From: Ketobacter sp036337295
GTDB taxonomy: Bacteria > Pseudomonadota > Gammaproteobacteria > Pseudomonadales > Ketobacteraceae
Assembly (NCBI GenBank): GCA_036337295.1
Contig: JAYZEN010000001.1
Location: 744,001-808,000 of the forward strand
DNA length: 64,000 nucleotides
Direction: 5' to 3'
Position numbers and translations under genes: made by a program. The notes below the pieces were generated by a model. That model saw only the letters and a list, made by a program, of their open reading frames with translations, searched no databases and had not been told where the DNA came from. Every line of letters starts with the position of its first letter. Positions within the stretch are counted from its first letter, which is position 1. Positions 17,591 to 26,452 of the stretch are shown here, in pieces.

Positions 17591-18469
17591 TCAGCGACCA
17601 CCACCCAATTGATTGAGGGGCAATTTCAGATAGCGGATACCATTGTCTTCCGCCGGCGGCAGTTGCCCGGCCCGGATATTCACCTGCAACGATGGCAGGA
17701 TCAGCATCGGTGCAGCCAGCTTCGCGTCTTTCTGCTGGCGCGCAGCCACGAACTGTTCTTCTGTTATCCCATCCCGGATCATGAGGTTTTGCTGTCGCTG
17801 TTCCGCCACCGTGGTTTGCCATCTAGGTTCCCGACCGCCGGGCTGATAATCGTGGCACATGAACAAGCGGGTAGCGTCCGGCAGGGCCAGAATGCGCTGA
17901 ATGGACTGATACAATGCCCGGGCATCGCCACCCGGGAAATCCGTACGCGCGGTGCCATAATCCGGCATGAACAACGTGTCCCCCACAAACACTGCGTCCC
18001 CGATCCGGTAGCTGACACAGGCCGGGGTATGCCCCGGGGTGGACAGCACCTCCGCCGACAGCTCACCAATACGAAAGGTCTCACCGGCCCGGAACAGGTA
18101 GTCAAACTGCGAGCCATCCGGCACAAAATCCGGCCCCAGGTTAAACAGCTTGGCGAAATGGGCCTGGACCCCGGTGATTCCCTCACCGATGGCAATCCGT
18201 CCTTCGCCCAATTGCTGTTTAATCCAATGGGCAGCCGACACATGATCGGCGTGGGCGTGGGTTTCCAAAATCCACTCCACACGGAGCTGCTGCGTGCGCA
18301 CAAAATCAATGATGGCCTGGGCCGAGTGGGTGGCGATACGGGCGGCTTTGGCATCAAAATCCAGCACCGGATCGATGATGGCACAAGGACTGCAAGCACC
18401 AGCATGCACCACGTAGCTGATGGTGGAGGTAGTCGGGTCAAAAAAAGCGTTGATTTCTGCGTTCGCCAT
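17591..18469 (-). CDS. Persulfide dioxygenase-like metallo-beta-lactamase-fold hydrolase
   Basis: The product is 292 residues from the ATG at 18469 with AGGTGA upstream. The metal motif HAHADH is at residues 71-76, with further ligands His147 (STPGHTPAC), Asp164 (VGDTLF) and His206 (CHDYQ). The pattern with YGTARTDFPGGDA matches the Blh/ETHE1-like branch that oxidises glutathione persulfide to sulfite in sulfide detoxification. It is transcribed away from a BigR/SqrR-like repressor gene, with a palindromic operator in the 86-bp gap, and a DUF442 gene is on the other side. In Xylella and Agrobacterium Blh, DUF442 and this domain are fused; here they are separate genes. Confidence 0.87.
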   Translation of the reverse strand: MANAEINAFFDPTTSTISYVVHAGACSPCAIIDPVLDFDAKAARIATHSAQAIIDFVRTQQLRVEWILETHAHADHVSAAHWIKQQLGEGRIAIGEGITGVQAHFAKLFNLGPDFVPDGSQFDYLFRAGETFRIGELSAEVLSTPGHTPACVSYRIGDAVFVGDTLFMPDYGTARTDFPGGDARALYQSIQRILALPDATRLFMCHDYQPGGREPRWQTTVAEQRQQNLMIRDGITEEQFVAARQQKDAKLAAPMLILPSLQVNIRAGQLPPAEDNGIRYLKLPLNQLGGGR

Positions 18470-18523
18470 GATGTCACCTGCCCTATTAACTGCCAGAATT
18501 GAAACGTTTGAAGAATCCATATA

Positions 18524-18541
18524 TATTAGAATAATCTAAAT
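18524..18541. promoter_or_regulatory. Palindromic BigR-like operator overlapping a -10 element
   Basis: TTAGA-ATAA-TCTAA (18526-18539) is a perfect palindrome in an AT-rich stretch between the divergent hydrolase and ArsR genes. A plus-strand promoter TTGAAG (18508-18513), 18 bases, TAATCT (18532-18537) is overlapped by it. The sequence resembles the AT-rich box bound by BigR. Confidence 0.65.
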
Positions 18542-18555
18542 TAGAACTGACCGAT

Positions 18556-18864
18556 ATGCAAATCAGCAATTTAGAAGAACTCAGGACGCACGCCCAGGCG
18601 GCGGCCGACCTGATGCAGGCCCTCTCCAACCCGAACCGGCTGATGATCATGTGCACCCTGTCCCAGGGTGAATGCTGCGTACGGGAGCTCAACGAGCAGC
18701 TGGACCTCTCCCAGTCGGCACTGTCGCAGCATCTGGCGGTACTGCGCAACCAGGGGCTGGTACAAACCCGTCGCCAGGCCCAGACCATTTTCTATTCCGT
18801 CGCAGAGGGTCCCGCCATGGACATTGTCGCCCTGCTGCATCAACACTTTTGTGGAAAGGCCTAA
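18556..18864 (+). CDS. ArsR-family sulfide/persulfide-sensing repressor (BigR/SqrR-like)
   Basis: The product is 102 residues, one ArsR winged helix (ALSNPNRLMIMCTLSQGECC, LSQSALSQHLAVLRNQGLVQ, RRQAQTIFYSV). Cys41 and Cys99 lie where BigR and SqrR carry their two redox cysteines that form a di- or polysulfide link and release DNA; Cys33 and Cys40 are extra. There is almost no ribosome-binding sequence, so the leader may be very short. It heads a run with the DUF442 and TauE/SafE genes and diverges from the hydrolase gene. Role as the local persulfide-responsive repressor is inferred from the cysteines and context. Confidence 0.87.
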   Translation: MQISNLEELRTHAQAAADLMQALSNPNRLMIMCTLSQGECCVRELNEQLDLSQSALSQHLAVLRNQGLVQTRRQAQTIFYSVAEGPAMDIVALLHQHFCGKA

Positions 18865-18873
18865 GGAGTCCAC

Positions 18874-19326
18874 ATGCTGAATGACCACCCTCTTAACGTT
18901 CCCAATCTCTGCACCCCACAACCGGACCTGCTGGCCTGTGGCATGCCCAGTGAACAGGATCTGCAGGATGCTGCCAGGAAAGGGATCAAAACCGTGATCA
19001 ACCTGTGCCCGCAGGAAGAAACCCCGGCCAGCGAGTCGGATCAGGTGGCCGCCCTGGGCATGCACTATGTGAACATTCCCATTCGGGGTGCCCAGGATCT
19101 CACCCGGGACGCCGCCCGCCAATTGGCCGCCCTGATGGAAGACTGCAACCACCACCCCTTGCTGGTGCACTGCCGCAGCGCCAACCGGGTGGGCGCACTG
19201 GTGGCCTTGAAAGAATACTGGTGTTCCGGAAAAAGCGCCGAGGAAGCGTTGGCCATGGGCCGCAAAGCCGGACTCAGCAAACTGGAGCCCGGTGTCGTGG
19301 AGCTGATGCGCCGCGACCCCGCCTGA
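18874..19326 (+). CDS. DUF442 protein, phosphatase-like/rhodanese domain
   Basis: The product is 150 residues with AAGGAG before the ATG. The domain has a dual-specificity phosphatase-like fold, with the loop HCRSANRVG giving the CX4R signature (Cys100, Arg105). In the Blh fusion this domain works as a sulfurtransferase (rhodanese-like), and its location beside a persulfide dioxygenase-like gene and a BigR-like repressor suggests the same role here. It starts 9 bases after the repressor stop and is followed 3 bases later by the exporter start. Confidence 0.82.
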   Translation: MLNDHPLNVPNLCTPQPDLLACGMPSEQDLQDAARKGIKTVINLCPQEETPASESDQVAALGMHYVNIPIRGAQDLTRDAARQLAALMEDCNHHPLLVHCRSANRVGALVALKEYWCSGKSAEEALAMGRKAGLSKLEPGVVELMRRDPA

Positions 19327-19329
19327 CCG

Positions 19330-20157
19330 GTGCTGGCGGCCGTTCTGGGGCTGCTGGTAGGCCTGATTCTGGGGCTTACCGGCGCCGGTGGCTCGGTGAT
19401 CGCAGTACCGCTGTTGATCTGGGGGTTGGGTTGGACGCTGCCGCAGGCGGCTCCCACGGCGCTGCTGGCCGTGAGTGCGGCGGCCATTCTGGGCACCCTG
19501 AGTGCCTGGCCCCAGGGCATCGTGCGCTACCGCGCCGCCATGGTCATGGCCTGCGCCGGCCTGCTGACTGCTCCACTGGGTCTCATGGCCGGCCAGAGCC
19601 TGCCCTTACCCTGGCTCAGCGCAGCCTTCGCCCTGGTGCTGGTGTACGTCAGCCTGCGCATGATCCGGCAGGCCCGGGCCGCCCCGGAGGAATCCCGCAT
19701 TGTACGGGCCGGCCTCAAAGCCGAACCGGAAAACCCCTCGGAGCCGGTGTGCCGGATGAACCCCAGCACCGGACGCCTGAGCTGGACCCGCCCCTGCGCC
19801 CTGGCCATCTCCAGTGGAGGTCTGCTCACGGGTTTCCTGTCCGGGCTGTTGGGGGTCGGCGGCGGATTCGTGATCGTGCCCATTTTGCGGGCTGTCACCG
19901 ACCTCAGTTTCCATTCAGCGGTCGCCACGTCGCTCATGGCCATTGCGCTCACCAGTGCCGGCACTGTGGTGATTTCCGTTGCCCAGGGCCAGACCCTGGA
20001 CCTGATGATCGCAACCCCGTTTGTCGGCGGTGCACTGGCGGGCATGCTGCTGGGGCGGCAAACCGCCGCACGCCTGGCCGGACCAAAACTACAGGTGGGG
20101 TTTGCCAGCGTGATGCTGTTGATTGCCGGCGGCATGTTCTGGAGTATCCTGGCCTGA
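19330..20157 (+). CDS. TauE/SafE (TSUP) family membrane exporter
   Basis: The product is 275 residues from a GTG at 19330, 3 bases after the preceding stop, implying translational coupling. Two similar halves each begin with the family motif (GLILGLTGAGGSVIAVPLLI and GFLSGLLGVGGGFVIVPIL), giving about eight membrane helices with a cytoplasmic linker at about 115-155. TSUP proteins move sulfite, sulfonates, thiosulfate or other sulfur anions. Here sulfite export after persulfide oxidation is the simplest reading, inferred from the neighbours. Confidence 0.87.
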   Translation: MLAAVLGLLVGLILGLTGAGGSVIAVPLLIWGLGWTLPQAAPTALLAVSAAAILGTLSAWPQGIVRYRAAMVMACAGLLTAPLGLMAGQSLPLPWLSAAFALVLVYVSLRMIRQARAAPEESRIVRAGLKAEPENPSEPVCRMNPSTGRLSWTRPCALAISSGGLLTGFLSGLLGVGGGFVIVPILRAVTDLSFHSAVATSLMAIALTSAGTVVISVAQGQTLDLMIATPFVGGALAGMLLGRQTAARLAGPKLQVGFASVMLLIAGGMFWSILA

Positions 20158-20206
20158 GCGACTTGCTCCGCCCCACCCAGACTTTCCCCAGGAATCAGTG
20201 CGACAT

Positions 20207-20234
20207 AAAAAAGCCAGGCGCAAACGCGCCTGGT
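20207..20234 (-). terminator. Rho-independent terminator for the MpaB-family gene
   Basis: On the minus strand CCAGGCGC and GCGCCTGG pair around a 4-base loop and are followed by six T. It lies 31 bases past the stop of the minus-strand gene and may also serve the convergent exporter transcript. Confidence 0.85.
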
Positions 20235-20264
20235 ATCAACAACACAAGAGTCTTCAATACGGAA

Positions 20265-21272
20265 TCAGGACACCAGCAACGGCTGTCCGTAAAGCAGGCG
20301 GTTGGTGAACTGGGTCACCAGGCCGGCCTTCTCGCCCTCCAGTCGCCGGCAGGCTTCCAGACACGGAGGCATATACTTCACTGAACTGGGCGCCACATTG
20401 AACAGCGAGCGCGCCAGCTTCACATCAAAATCGAATTGTTTCTGCAATGCAGGGGTAACAGTCGGAAAGCCGAAATCCCGTCGCAGGCGCTCCGGCAACA
20501 GCACGGCGGTATGCACCTTGTGGCGATCCAGGAACGGTTTCAGATAGGCTTTCATCGAAAAGATATATTCCACCAGTTGCTGCCCCACTTCACCCACTGC
20601 CAGCTCATCGGAATTCACCACGCCTTCATAATACTGCAGGAAATCCACCCAGGTTTCCGGCATCGCGGATTCCGGAATGCCGAACAGAAACGCGAACAGC
20701 TTGGATTCACGGTAGTACTGCTCTTTTTCCGCTGCTGTGAACGGTTGATGGAACAATTCATACACCCGCAGACCGGTGATCCAGAGAGTGGCATGAACCC
20801 ATAACATGGCTCCAATCTGATTGGCAAAATAAGCGCTGCCTTTCTTGCTCTGGCCGGCGCTCTCGCTCACCTGGCCGGTAATCTTGGCATGGATGTTGTG
20901 TACTTTGATCGCAGAATCCAACACTTGATCCAGACTGCCGAACACCATGGTGTGCACGTTCAGGAACGTGCGCCGCAAACGTCCCAGGGGATCGGTCTGG
21001 GTTTGGGAATGTTGGTCGATGGCCTGCGCCACCCAGGGATGTGCCAGTTGCAGCAGGTTGGCGCAACCCGCCCCCATCATAATGGAGGTGTGACGATTCA
21101 CCCGCCAGGACATGGAACCCGGTCCATACAGGCCCACCGTGGGGTCCAGCACCTTCTCACTCATTTCCTCCAGACGGGCCTGCAGATCCGCCTTGGTAAT
21201 CGCCTTACGCTTCAGCGATGAATTCTTATCTTCCTGTTTTTCTTGGGTTTCTATGGCTTTTTGCGCGGTCAT
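20265..21272 (-). CDS. MpaB/DUF2236-family oxygenase-like protein
   Basis: The product is 335 residues with GGAGAG 5 bases before the ATG. The family includes the latex-clearing protein, a haem b oxygenase, and Aspergillus MpaB. The signature region RVNRHTSIMMGAGCANLLQL followed by AHPWVAQAIDQHS is present, with FLNVHTMVFG and ATLWITGLRVYELFHQPFTA. There is no signal peptide; the first 40 residues are charged. Substrate is unknown and haem binding is inferred only from the family. It stands alone, divergent from the hybrid kinase gene. Confidence 0.8.
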   Translation of the reverse strand: MTAQKAIETQEKQEDKNSSLKRKAITKADLQARLEEMSEKVLDPTVGLYGPGSMSWRVNRHTSIMMGAGCANLLQLAHPWVAQAIDQHSQTQTDPLGRLRRTFLNVHTMVFGSLDQVLDSAIKVHNIHAKITGQVSESAGQSKKGSAYFANQIGAMLWVHATLWITGLRVYELFHQPFTAAEKEQYYRESKLFAFLFGIPESAMPETWVDFLQYYEGVVNSDELAVGEVGQQLVEYIFSMKAYLKPFLDRHKVHTAVLLPERLRRDFGFPTVTPALQKQFDFDVKLARSLFNVAPSSVKYMPPCLEACRRLEGEKAGLVTQFTNRLLYGQPLLVS

Positions 21273-21425
21273 GAATGCTCTCCTACTGCAAATACAGGAG
21301 CCATACTATGCCTGCAGCGAAACCGACACATTGATACACATCATGATTATTGTCCCGATGCGCTCGTGAACTATCATTAATCTTCAGGTGTTTAATCGCA
21401 AATCGGGACAGGTACCCCAGCAACC

Positions 21426-24400
21426 ATGGATGGGAGAAAGACAGGGCGACTGCGCAAGCAACTGGCAGGATGGTTCCTCGCTATCGGGCTGCTGCCTTGG
21501 CTCTTGGTGGCCTTCATCAGTTATCAGCAGTCCCGCAACAGCCTGGCTGAAGCCGCCGAGGACGACTTGGCGCGTTCCGCCGCCGACAAAATCCGGTTTA
21601 TCGAGAGTTGGTTTAAATACCGCTGGCTGGACCTCAACCTGCAAGCCAGCGACCCAGGCAACCTGGCCCTGCTAACCCAACTGAAATCCAGCTTCGAAGC
21701 CAGCGGACGTAGTGGCCCTGAGTTCGTCCAATCTCCACAGTGGACACAAATCACCACCGCACTCCCTCACCACCTTAACCAGGTGCTGGACAACTACGAC
21801 TATTCTTACAACCTGTTCCTCATTGATACGGAGGGCAACATCCTTTTCACGGTCCTGCAGGAAAACGACCTGGGCAGCAACCTGTTCACTGGTTTTCTGC
21901 AACAGACGCGTTTCGCCCAGGCCGTCGCCCGCACCTTGGCCGAGCAGCAACCGTCGTTTTCCGATTACGAACATTACGCGCCGTCCAAGAACCTGCTCAG
22001 CAGTTTTCTCGTCGCTCCCATGCAGGACTCGAAGGGAATGATGCAAGGTGCGTTCGCTTTGCAGATTCGCCAGGATCAATTAAATCAGGCGCTGAGTTCT
22101 GAGCGGGGAAACGATGTTTATCACTACATCGTGGGCACTGACGGACTATTGCGCTCCCCCCTTGGTCAACCTCACGAAATCCTGCGTAGAAAAGTCGACA
22201 CTCCCCCTTACCGGGCCTGGGCTAACGGCCACAGTGCAGCAAATCCCACTACCTACCATTACCAAAGCCCGCTGGGTAACCCGGTACTGGGTCAGTACAA
22301 CCCCGTTGCTGTGGAAAACAAGCGCTGGGTGTTGATCAGCGAGATCGATCAGGCAACCGCTTATGCAGCCAGTAACTGGCTGGCAAAATTCGACTCCGTG
22401 TTACTGCTGATCTCAACTTTGATCATCGCCATGGCTTCGGCCTTTTTCTCCAAACGTATCGCGCAACCCATCGCGCAACTGAACAACGCCGTGGAAGCCT
22501 TTTCCCGGAATGAGTCACCGGCGCCGATGCACTATCACAGTAACAACGAGATCGACATCCTCACCGAAAATTTCAACCGCATGATGATTGTCCGCAGACG
22601 CTACGAACACCAATTGGAAACCAGCGAGGCCGCCATCCGTGCCGCTCTCAACGAACGGGATGAGCAACAGTTCGCTCTGTCCCATCACGCCATCGTCGCC
22701 ATCACCAATATCAAGGGTGACATCCTGCACGTTAACAGCAAGTTCGAAGAAGTCAGCGGATACACCTCCGATGAACTGCTGGGCATGAACCACCGGCTGC
22801 TGAATTCCGGCTATCATCCCACCTCGTTTTTCCGCGACATGTATTTAACCATCTCCAAAGGCAACATATGGCATGGGGAGATCTGCAACCGCGCCAAGAC
22901 AGGTCACCTGTATTGGGTCGCCACCACCATCGCGCCGTTGCGCGACAATGAGGGTCGGATCGATCGTTACATCGCAATTCGCACCGACATCACCGAACAA
23001 AAAGCGGTGCAACAGGAATTGCGTGACGCCAAAAATGCAGCAGAGGCGGCAGCGAAAGCCAAGAGCGAATTCCTTGCCACCATGAGCCATGAAATCCGTA
23101 CTCCCATGAACGGCGTACTGGGTATGCTGGACCTGTTACTGCGTACCAAACTCACCGGTGATCAACAACATCAGGCGCGGCTGGCCATGAACAGCGCCGA
23201 ATCCCTGCTGGTGATCATCAATGACATTCTGGACTTCTCCAAAATTGAAGCCGGAAAACTCGACATCGAACAAATCGACTTTGATCTGGTGACCATGCTG
23301 GGAGATCTGGTGGAAACCATTGCGCCCAAAGCCCAGCATAAACGACTGGAGTTGATACTGGATACCGTGGACATTGAACACAGCATGGTAGTAGGTGATC
23401 CGGGACGTCTGCGCCAGATTCTCTCCAACCTGATCAGCAACGCCATCAAGTTCACCGAGCAGGGCGAGATTATCGTTAAGGCGGCCTTGCGCACCACGGA
23501 CCGTTATCAGTATCGGTTTGAGTGTTCTGTTACCGACACCGGGATCGGCATTCCACAAGATCGCATGGAACATGCATTCGATTCCTTCACTCAGGTGGAT
23601 GCCAGCACCACCCGTCGTTTTGGCGGTACCGGTCTGGGGTTGGCCATCGTCAAACAACTGTGCCAGTTGATGGACGGTGACATCAGAGTGGAAAGCCCGG
23701 TGCAACGAGAAGACCAGACAACAAATGGCAGCCGGTTCAGCTTCAGCATCAACTTGCAACCAAGCCCCCTGTCACGGGCGGTGGTGCCGCCCGCGGATAT
23801 CACCAACGTGCCCATACTGGTGGCGGACGACAACGCCACCAACCGGGAGGTTCTGCGTCGCCAGTTAACGCTTTGGGGTGCGAAGGTGGATTTGGCTTCA
23901 AGCTCGCAACAGGCACTGGAGCGCATCGATGCAACACTGCAGAACGCCGGGGAACATCTGTATGCAGTGGCATTTTTGGATATGCAAATGCCCGATCTGG
24001 ATGGCGTCCGGCTGGGAGAAATCATTCGAGCCAACCCCAAACTGGATGCCATGAAGCTGATCATGATGACCTCCAACGGCAACCGGGGGGATGCCACTAA
24101 ACTGGCCCGGATCGGCTTTAATGGCTACTTCCCCAAGCCCGCCACCACCTCTGATTTGTCCGCTGCCCTGGCGGTACTGCTGGAGAACGGCAAAGCCCTT
24201 GCCCAAGCCGCACCGCTGGTTACGCACCACTATCTGAAGAGCCTGGAGCTGAGCCATAATGACCGCCGTCAACAATGGCCATCTCAATGTCGCCTGCTGC
24301 TGGTGGAGGACAACTCCATCAATCTAACCGTGGTTCAGGGCATGCTTAAGGAATTCTCCCTGCATTGCGAAACCGCCAACCATGGTGAGGAAGCACTCGA

Positions 24401-25097
24401 ATTGCTGCAGAATGCCTCCGGGGAATACCCCTATACGCTGGTGATGATGGATTGTCAGATGCCCACTCTGGATGGTTATGAGACCACCCGCCGCATTCGC
24501 AAGGGCCTGGCGGGCGAGCGCTATCGACAGCTGCCCATTGTGGCCATGACCGCCAACGCTATGAGCGGCGATCGGGAAAAGTGCCTGGACGCCGGCATGA
24601 ATGATTACCTGCCTAAACCCATCAGCATCAATCGGCTGCACGAGAAGCTTTGCATCTGGTTAAAACAGGAGCGGCCGGAGGCTGCGCAGGACATCGCTCA
24701 TCTGGACGGACCGACAGAGGCTGGCGAGGACAGCGTGTGGGTTGAGGCAGAAGCCCTGAAGCGGGTGCGCAACAAACCGGAACGCCTCGACACCCTCATC
24801 AGCATGTTCCGTGACAGCGGCCCGCAGTTGATTGCTGAGATTCGGCATCACCTGGGCGCAGGCGATGCCAAGGACGCCCTCCACCCCGCCCATACCTTGA
24901 AAGGGGTAGCCGGCAACCTGAGCGCCTACCGCCTCATGCACGCCGCCGAAAAACTGGAACGGCTGTTACGTGACAACGAGCTGGACGATCTCATGCCGCT
25001 GGTGGAAACTATTATTCAGGAGCACGCCCAGCTGCTTTCACGCTTCGATGCCTACCAAAACCAGGACAAACCGGACCCTCTATCCGCCACGCCATAA
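21426..25097 (+). CDS. Hybrid sensor histidine kinase with PAS, two receivers and HPt
   Basis: The product is 1223 residues. The order is TM1 (about 14-33), a large periplasmic dCache-like sensor (about 35-300), TM2 (about 311-334), HAMP (about 336-390), PAS (about 415-530), HisKA with His555 (ATMSHEIRTPMNG), HATPase with VGDPGRLRQILSNLISNAIK and GGTGLGLAIVK, receiver 1 with Asp852 (FLDMQMPDLDG), receiver 2 with Asp1009 (MMDCQMPTLDGYE) and a C-terminal HPt with His1156 (HPAHTLKGVAGNLSA). It is a BarA/EvgS-like phosphorelay complete in one chain. No output regulator is next to it, so the final response regulator is elsewhere. The ribosome site before the ATG at 21426 is weak. Confidence 0.93.
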   Translation: MDGRKTGRLRKQLAGWFLAIGLLPWLLVAFISYQQSRNSLAEAAEDDLARSAADKIRFIESWFKYRWLDLNLQASDPGNLALLTQLKSSFEASGRSGPEFVQSPQWTQITTALPHHLNQVLDNYDYSYNLFLIDTEGNILFTVLQENDLGSNLFTGFLQQTRFAQAVARTLAEQQPSFSDYEHYAPSKNLLSSFLVAPMQDSKGMMQGAFALQIRQDQLNQALSSERGNDVYHYIVGTDGLLRSPLGQPHEILRRKVDTPPYRAWANGHSAANPTTYHYQSPLGNPVLGQYNPVAVENKRWVLISEIDQATAYAASNWLAKFDSVLLLISTLIIAMASAFFSKRIAQPIAQLNNAVEAFSRNESPAPMHYHSNNEIDILTENFNRMMIVRRRYEHQLETSEAAIRAALNERDEQQFALSHHAIVAITNIKGDILHVNSKFEEVSGYTSDELLGMNHRLLNSGYHPTSFFRDMYLTISKGNIWHGEICNRAKTGHLYWVATTIAPLRDNEGRIDRYIAIRTDITEQKAVQQELRDAKNAAEAAAKAKSEFLATMSHEIRTPMNGVLGMLDLLLRTKLTGDQQHQARLAMNSAESLLVIINDILDFSKIEAGKLDIEQIDFDLVTMLGDLVETIAPKAQHKRLELILDTVDIEHSMVVGDPGRLRQILSNLISNAIKFTEQGEIIVKAALRTTDRYQYRFECSVTDTGIGIPQDRMEHAFDSFTQVDASTTRRFGGTGLGLAIVKQLCQLMDGDIRVESPVQREDQTTNGSRFSFSINLQPSPLSRAVVPPADITNVPILVADDNATNREVLRRQLTLWGAKVDLASSSQQALERIDATLQNAGEHLYAVAFLDMQMPDLDGVRLGEIIRANPKLDAMKLIMMTSNGNRGDATKLARIGFNGYFPKPATTSDLSAALAVLLENGKALAQAAPLVTHHYLKSLELSHNDRRQQWPSQCRLLLVEDNSINLTVVQGMLKEFSLHCETANHGEEALELLQNASGEYPYTLVMMDCQMPTLDGYETTRRIRKGLAGERYRQLPIVAMTANAMSGDREKCLDAGMNDYLPKPISINRLHEKLCIWLKQERPEAAQDIAHLDGPTEAGEDSVWVEAEALKRVRNKPERLDTLISMFRDSGPQLIAEIRHHLGAGDAKDALHPAHTLKGVAGNLSAYRLMHAAEKLERLLRDNELDDLMPLVETIIQEHAQLLSRFDAYQNQDKPDPLSATP

Positions 25098-25122
25098 AAA
25101 AAGCCCCGCTGTGCGGGGCTTT
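25095..25122. terminator. Bidirectional terminator between hybrid kinase and purA
   Basis: AAGCCCCGC and GCGGGGCTT pair around TGT. The minus strand has a seven-T run after the stem, serving purA; the plus strand has a short TTTA. Confidence 0.88.
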
Positions 25123-25126
25123 ATGC

Positions 25127-26428
25127 TTACTGGCCGTTGAAAGGATTCTGCAGAATCATGGTTTCATTACGATCCGGACCGGTGGAAATGATGTCGATGG
25201 GGGCGCCCACCGCTTCCTCCAGTTTTTTCACATAGGCCACTGCTGCCGCCGGCAATTCTTCCACACTCTTGGCGCCGAATGTGGACTCCTTCCAGCCGGG
25301 CATTTCCTCATAGATGGGCTGAATGCCATCGTAATCCGCCGCATCCACCGGGAAGGCGTCAATCTTGTTGCCACCGGCATCCTGGTAACCCACACAAATG
25401 CGAATCGTGTCCAGGCCATCCAGCACATCCAGTTTGGTCAGGCACAAACCCGTCACCGAGTTGATCTGCATGGCGCGGCGCAGGGCCACCGCATCGAACC
25501 AGCCACAGCGGCGGGTACGCCCCGTGGTGGTACCAAACTCATGCCCCTTCTCACGCAGATGGTCACCCACCTCGTCAAACAATTCCGTGGGGAATGGGCC
25601 GGAACCCACGCGGGTGGTATAGGCCTTGGTAATCCCCATCACGTAATCCAGATACAGGGGGCCAAATCCGGAGCCGGTGGCAGTACCGCCAGCACTGGTA
25701 TTGGAAGACGTCACAAACGGATAAGTGCCATGATCGATGTCCAGGAGCGTACCCTGGGCACCTTCGAACAGAATGTTGTCCCCGGCCAAGCGATGCTGGT
25801 GCAGAATCTCGGTGACGTCCGCCACCATGGGCTTCAACTGCTCCCCCATCTCCAGGGTTTCATCCAGCAGTTTCTGGAAGTCCAGGGTTTCGGACTTGTA
25901 ATAGTGCTTCAGGGTGAAGTTATGGTAATCCAGCACTTCGCCCAGCTTGGAGGCAAAACGCTCCCGGTGGAACACATCCCCCAGGCGCAGGCCCCGTCGG
26001 GCCACCTTGTCTTCATAAGCCGGACCGATACCGCGACCGGTGGTGCCAATGGCGGCTTTACCTCGGGCCACTTCCCGGGCCTTGTCCAGTGCCACGTGAT
26101 ACGGCAGGATCAGCGGGCAGGCCGGGCTCAGCCGCAGCCGATCGCGCACCGGCACCCCACGATCTTCCAGCATGCTCATTTCTTTCAGCAAGGCGTCCGG
26201 TGCCAACACCACGCCATTCCCAATCAGGCATTTCACGTTGTCCCGCAAAATACCCGAGGGAATCAGGTGCAACGCCGTTTTCACGCCGTCAATCACCAGC
26301 GTATGACCGGCATTGTGACCGCCCTGAAAACGCACCACACAGGCCACGCGGTCCGTTAACAGATCAACGATTTTACCTTTGCCTTCGTCACCCCACTGGG
26401 TGCCCAGAATAACGACACTTTTGCCCAT
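25127..26428 (-). CDS. purA: Adenylosuccinate synthase
   Basis: The product is 433 residues, full length. It joins IMP and aspartate using GTP to form adenylosuccinate, the first committed step to AMP. The GTP/IMP site GTQWGDEGKGK is at residues 9-19 with catalytic Asp14, and the second catalytic residue is His42 (GGHNAGHT). TTGRGIGPAYEDKV, EGAQGTLLDIDHGTYPFVT and the GTTTGRTRRCGWFD block follow. It lies 24 bases after hisZ, the same pairing seen in Pseudomonas. Confidence 0.98.
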   Translation of the reverse strand: MGKSVVILGTQWGDEGKGKIVDLLTDRVACVVRFQGGHNAGHTLVIDGVKTALHLIPSGILRDNVKCLIGNGVVLAPDALLKEMSMLEDRGVPVRDRLRLSPACPLILPYHVALDKAREVARGKAAIGTTGRGIGPAYEDKVARRGLRLGDVFHRERFASKLGEVLDYHNFTLKHYYKSETLDFQKLLDETLEMGEQLKPMVADVTEILHQHRLAGDNILFEGAQGTLLDIDHGTYPFVTSSNTSAGGTATGSGFGPLYLDYVMGITKAYTTRVGSGPFPTELFDEVGDHLREKGHEFGTTTGRTRRCGWFDAVALRRAMQINSVTGLCLTKLDVLDGLDTIRICVGYQDAGGNKIDAFPVDAADYDGIQPIYEEMPGWKESTFGAKSVEELPAAAVAYVKKLEEAVGAPIDIISTGPDRNETMILQNPFNGQ

Positions 26429-26452
26429 TGCTATTGTCTCTACACGAACAGA

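Noticed and set aside
17519..18502. A 327-codon plus-strand frame opposite the metallo-hydrolase
   Set aside because: It is the complement of a well-conserved enzyme gene, without domain or ribosome site.
25541..26359. Long plus-strand frame opposite purA
   Set aside because: Antisense to a highly conserved purA, with composition typical of a shadow frame.
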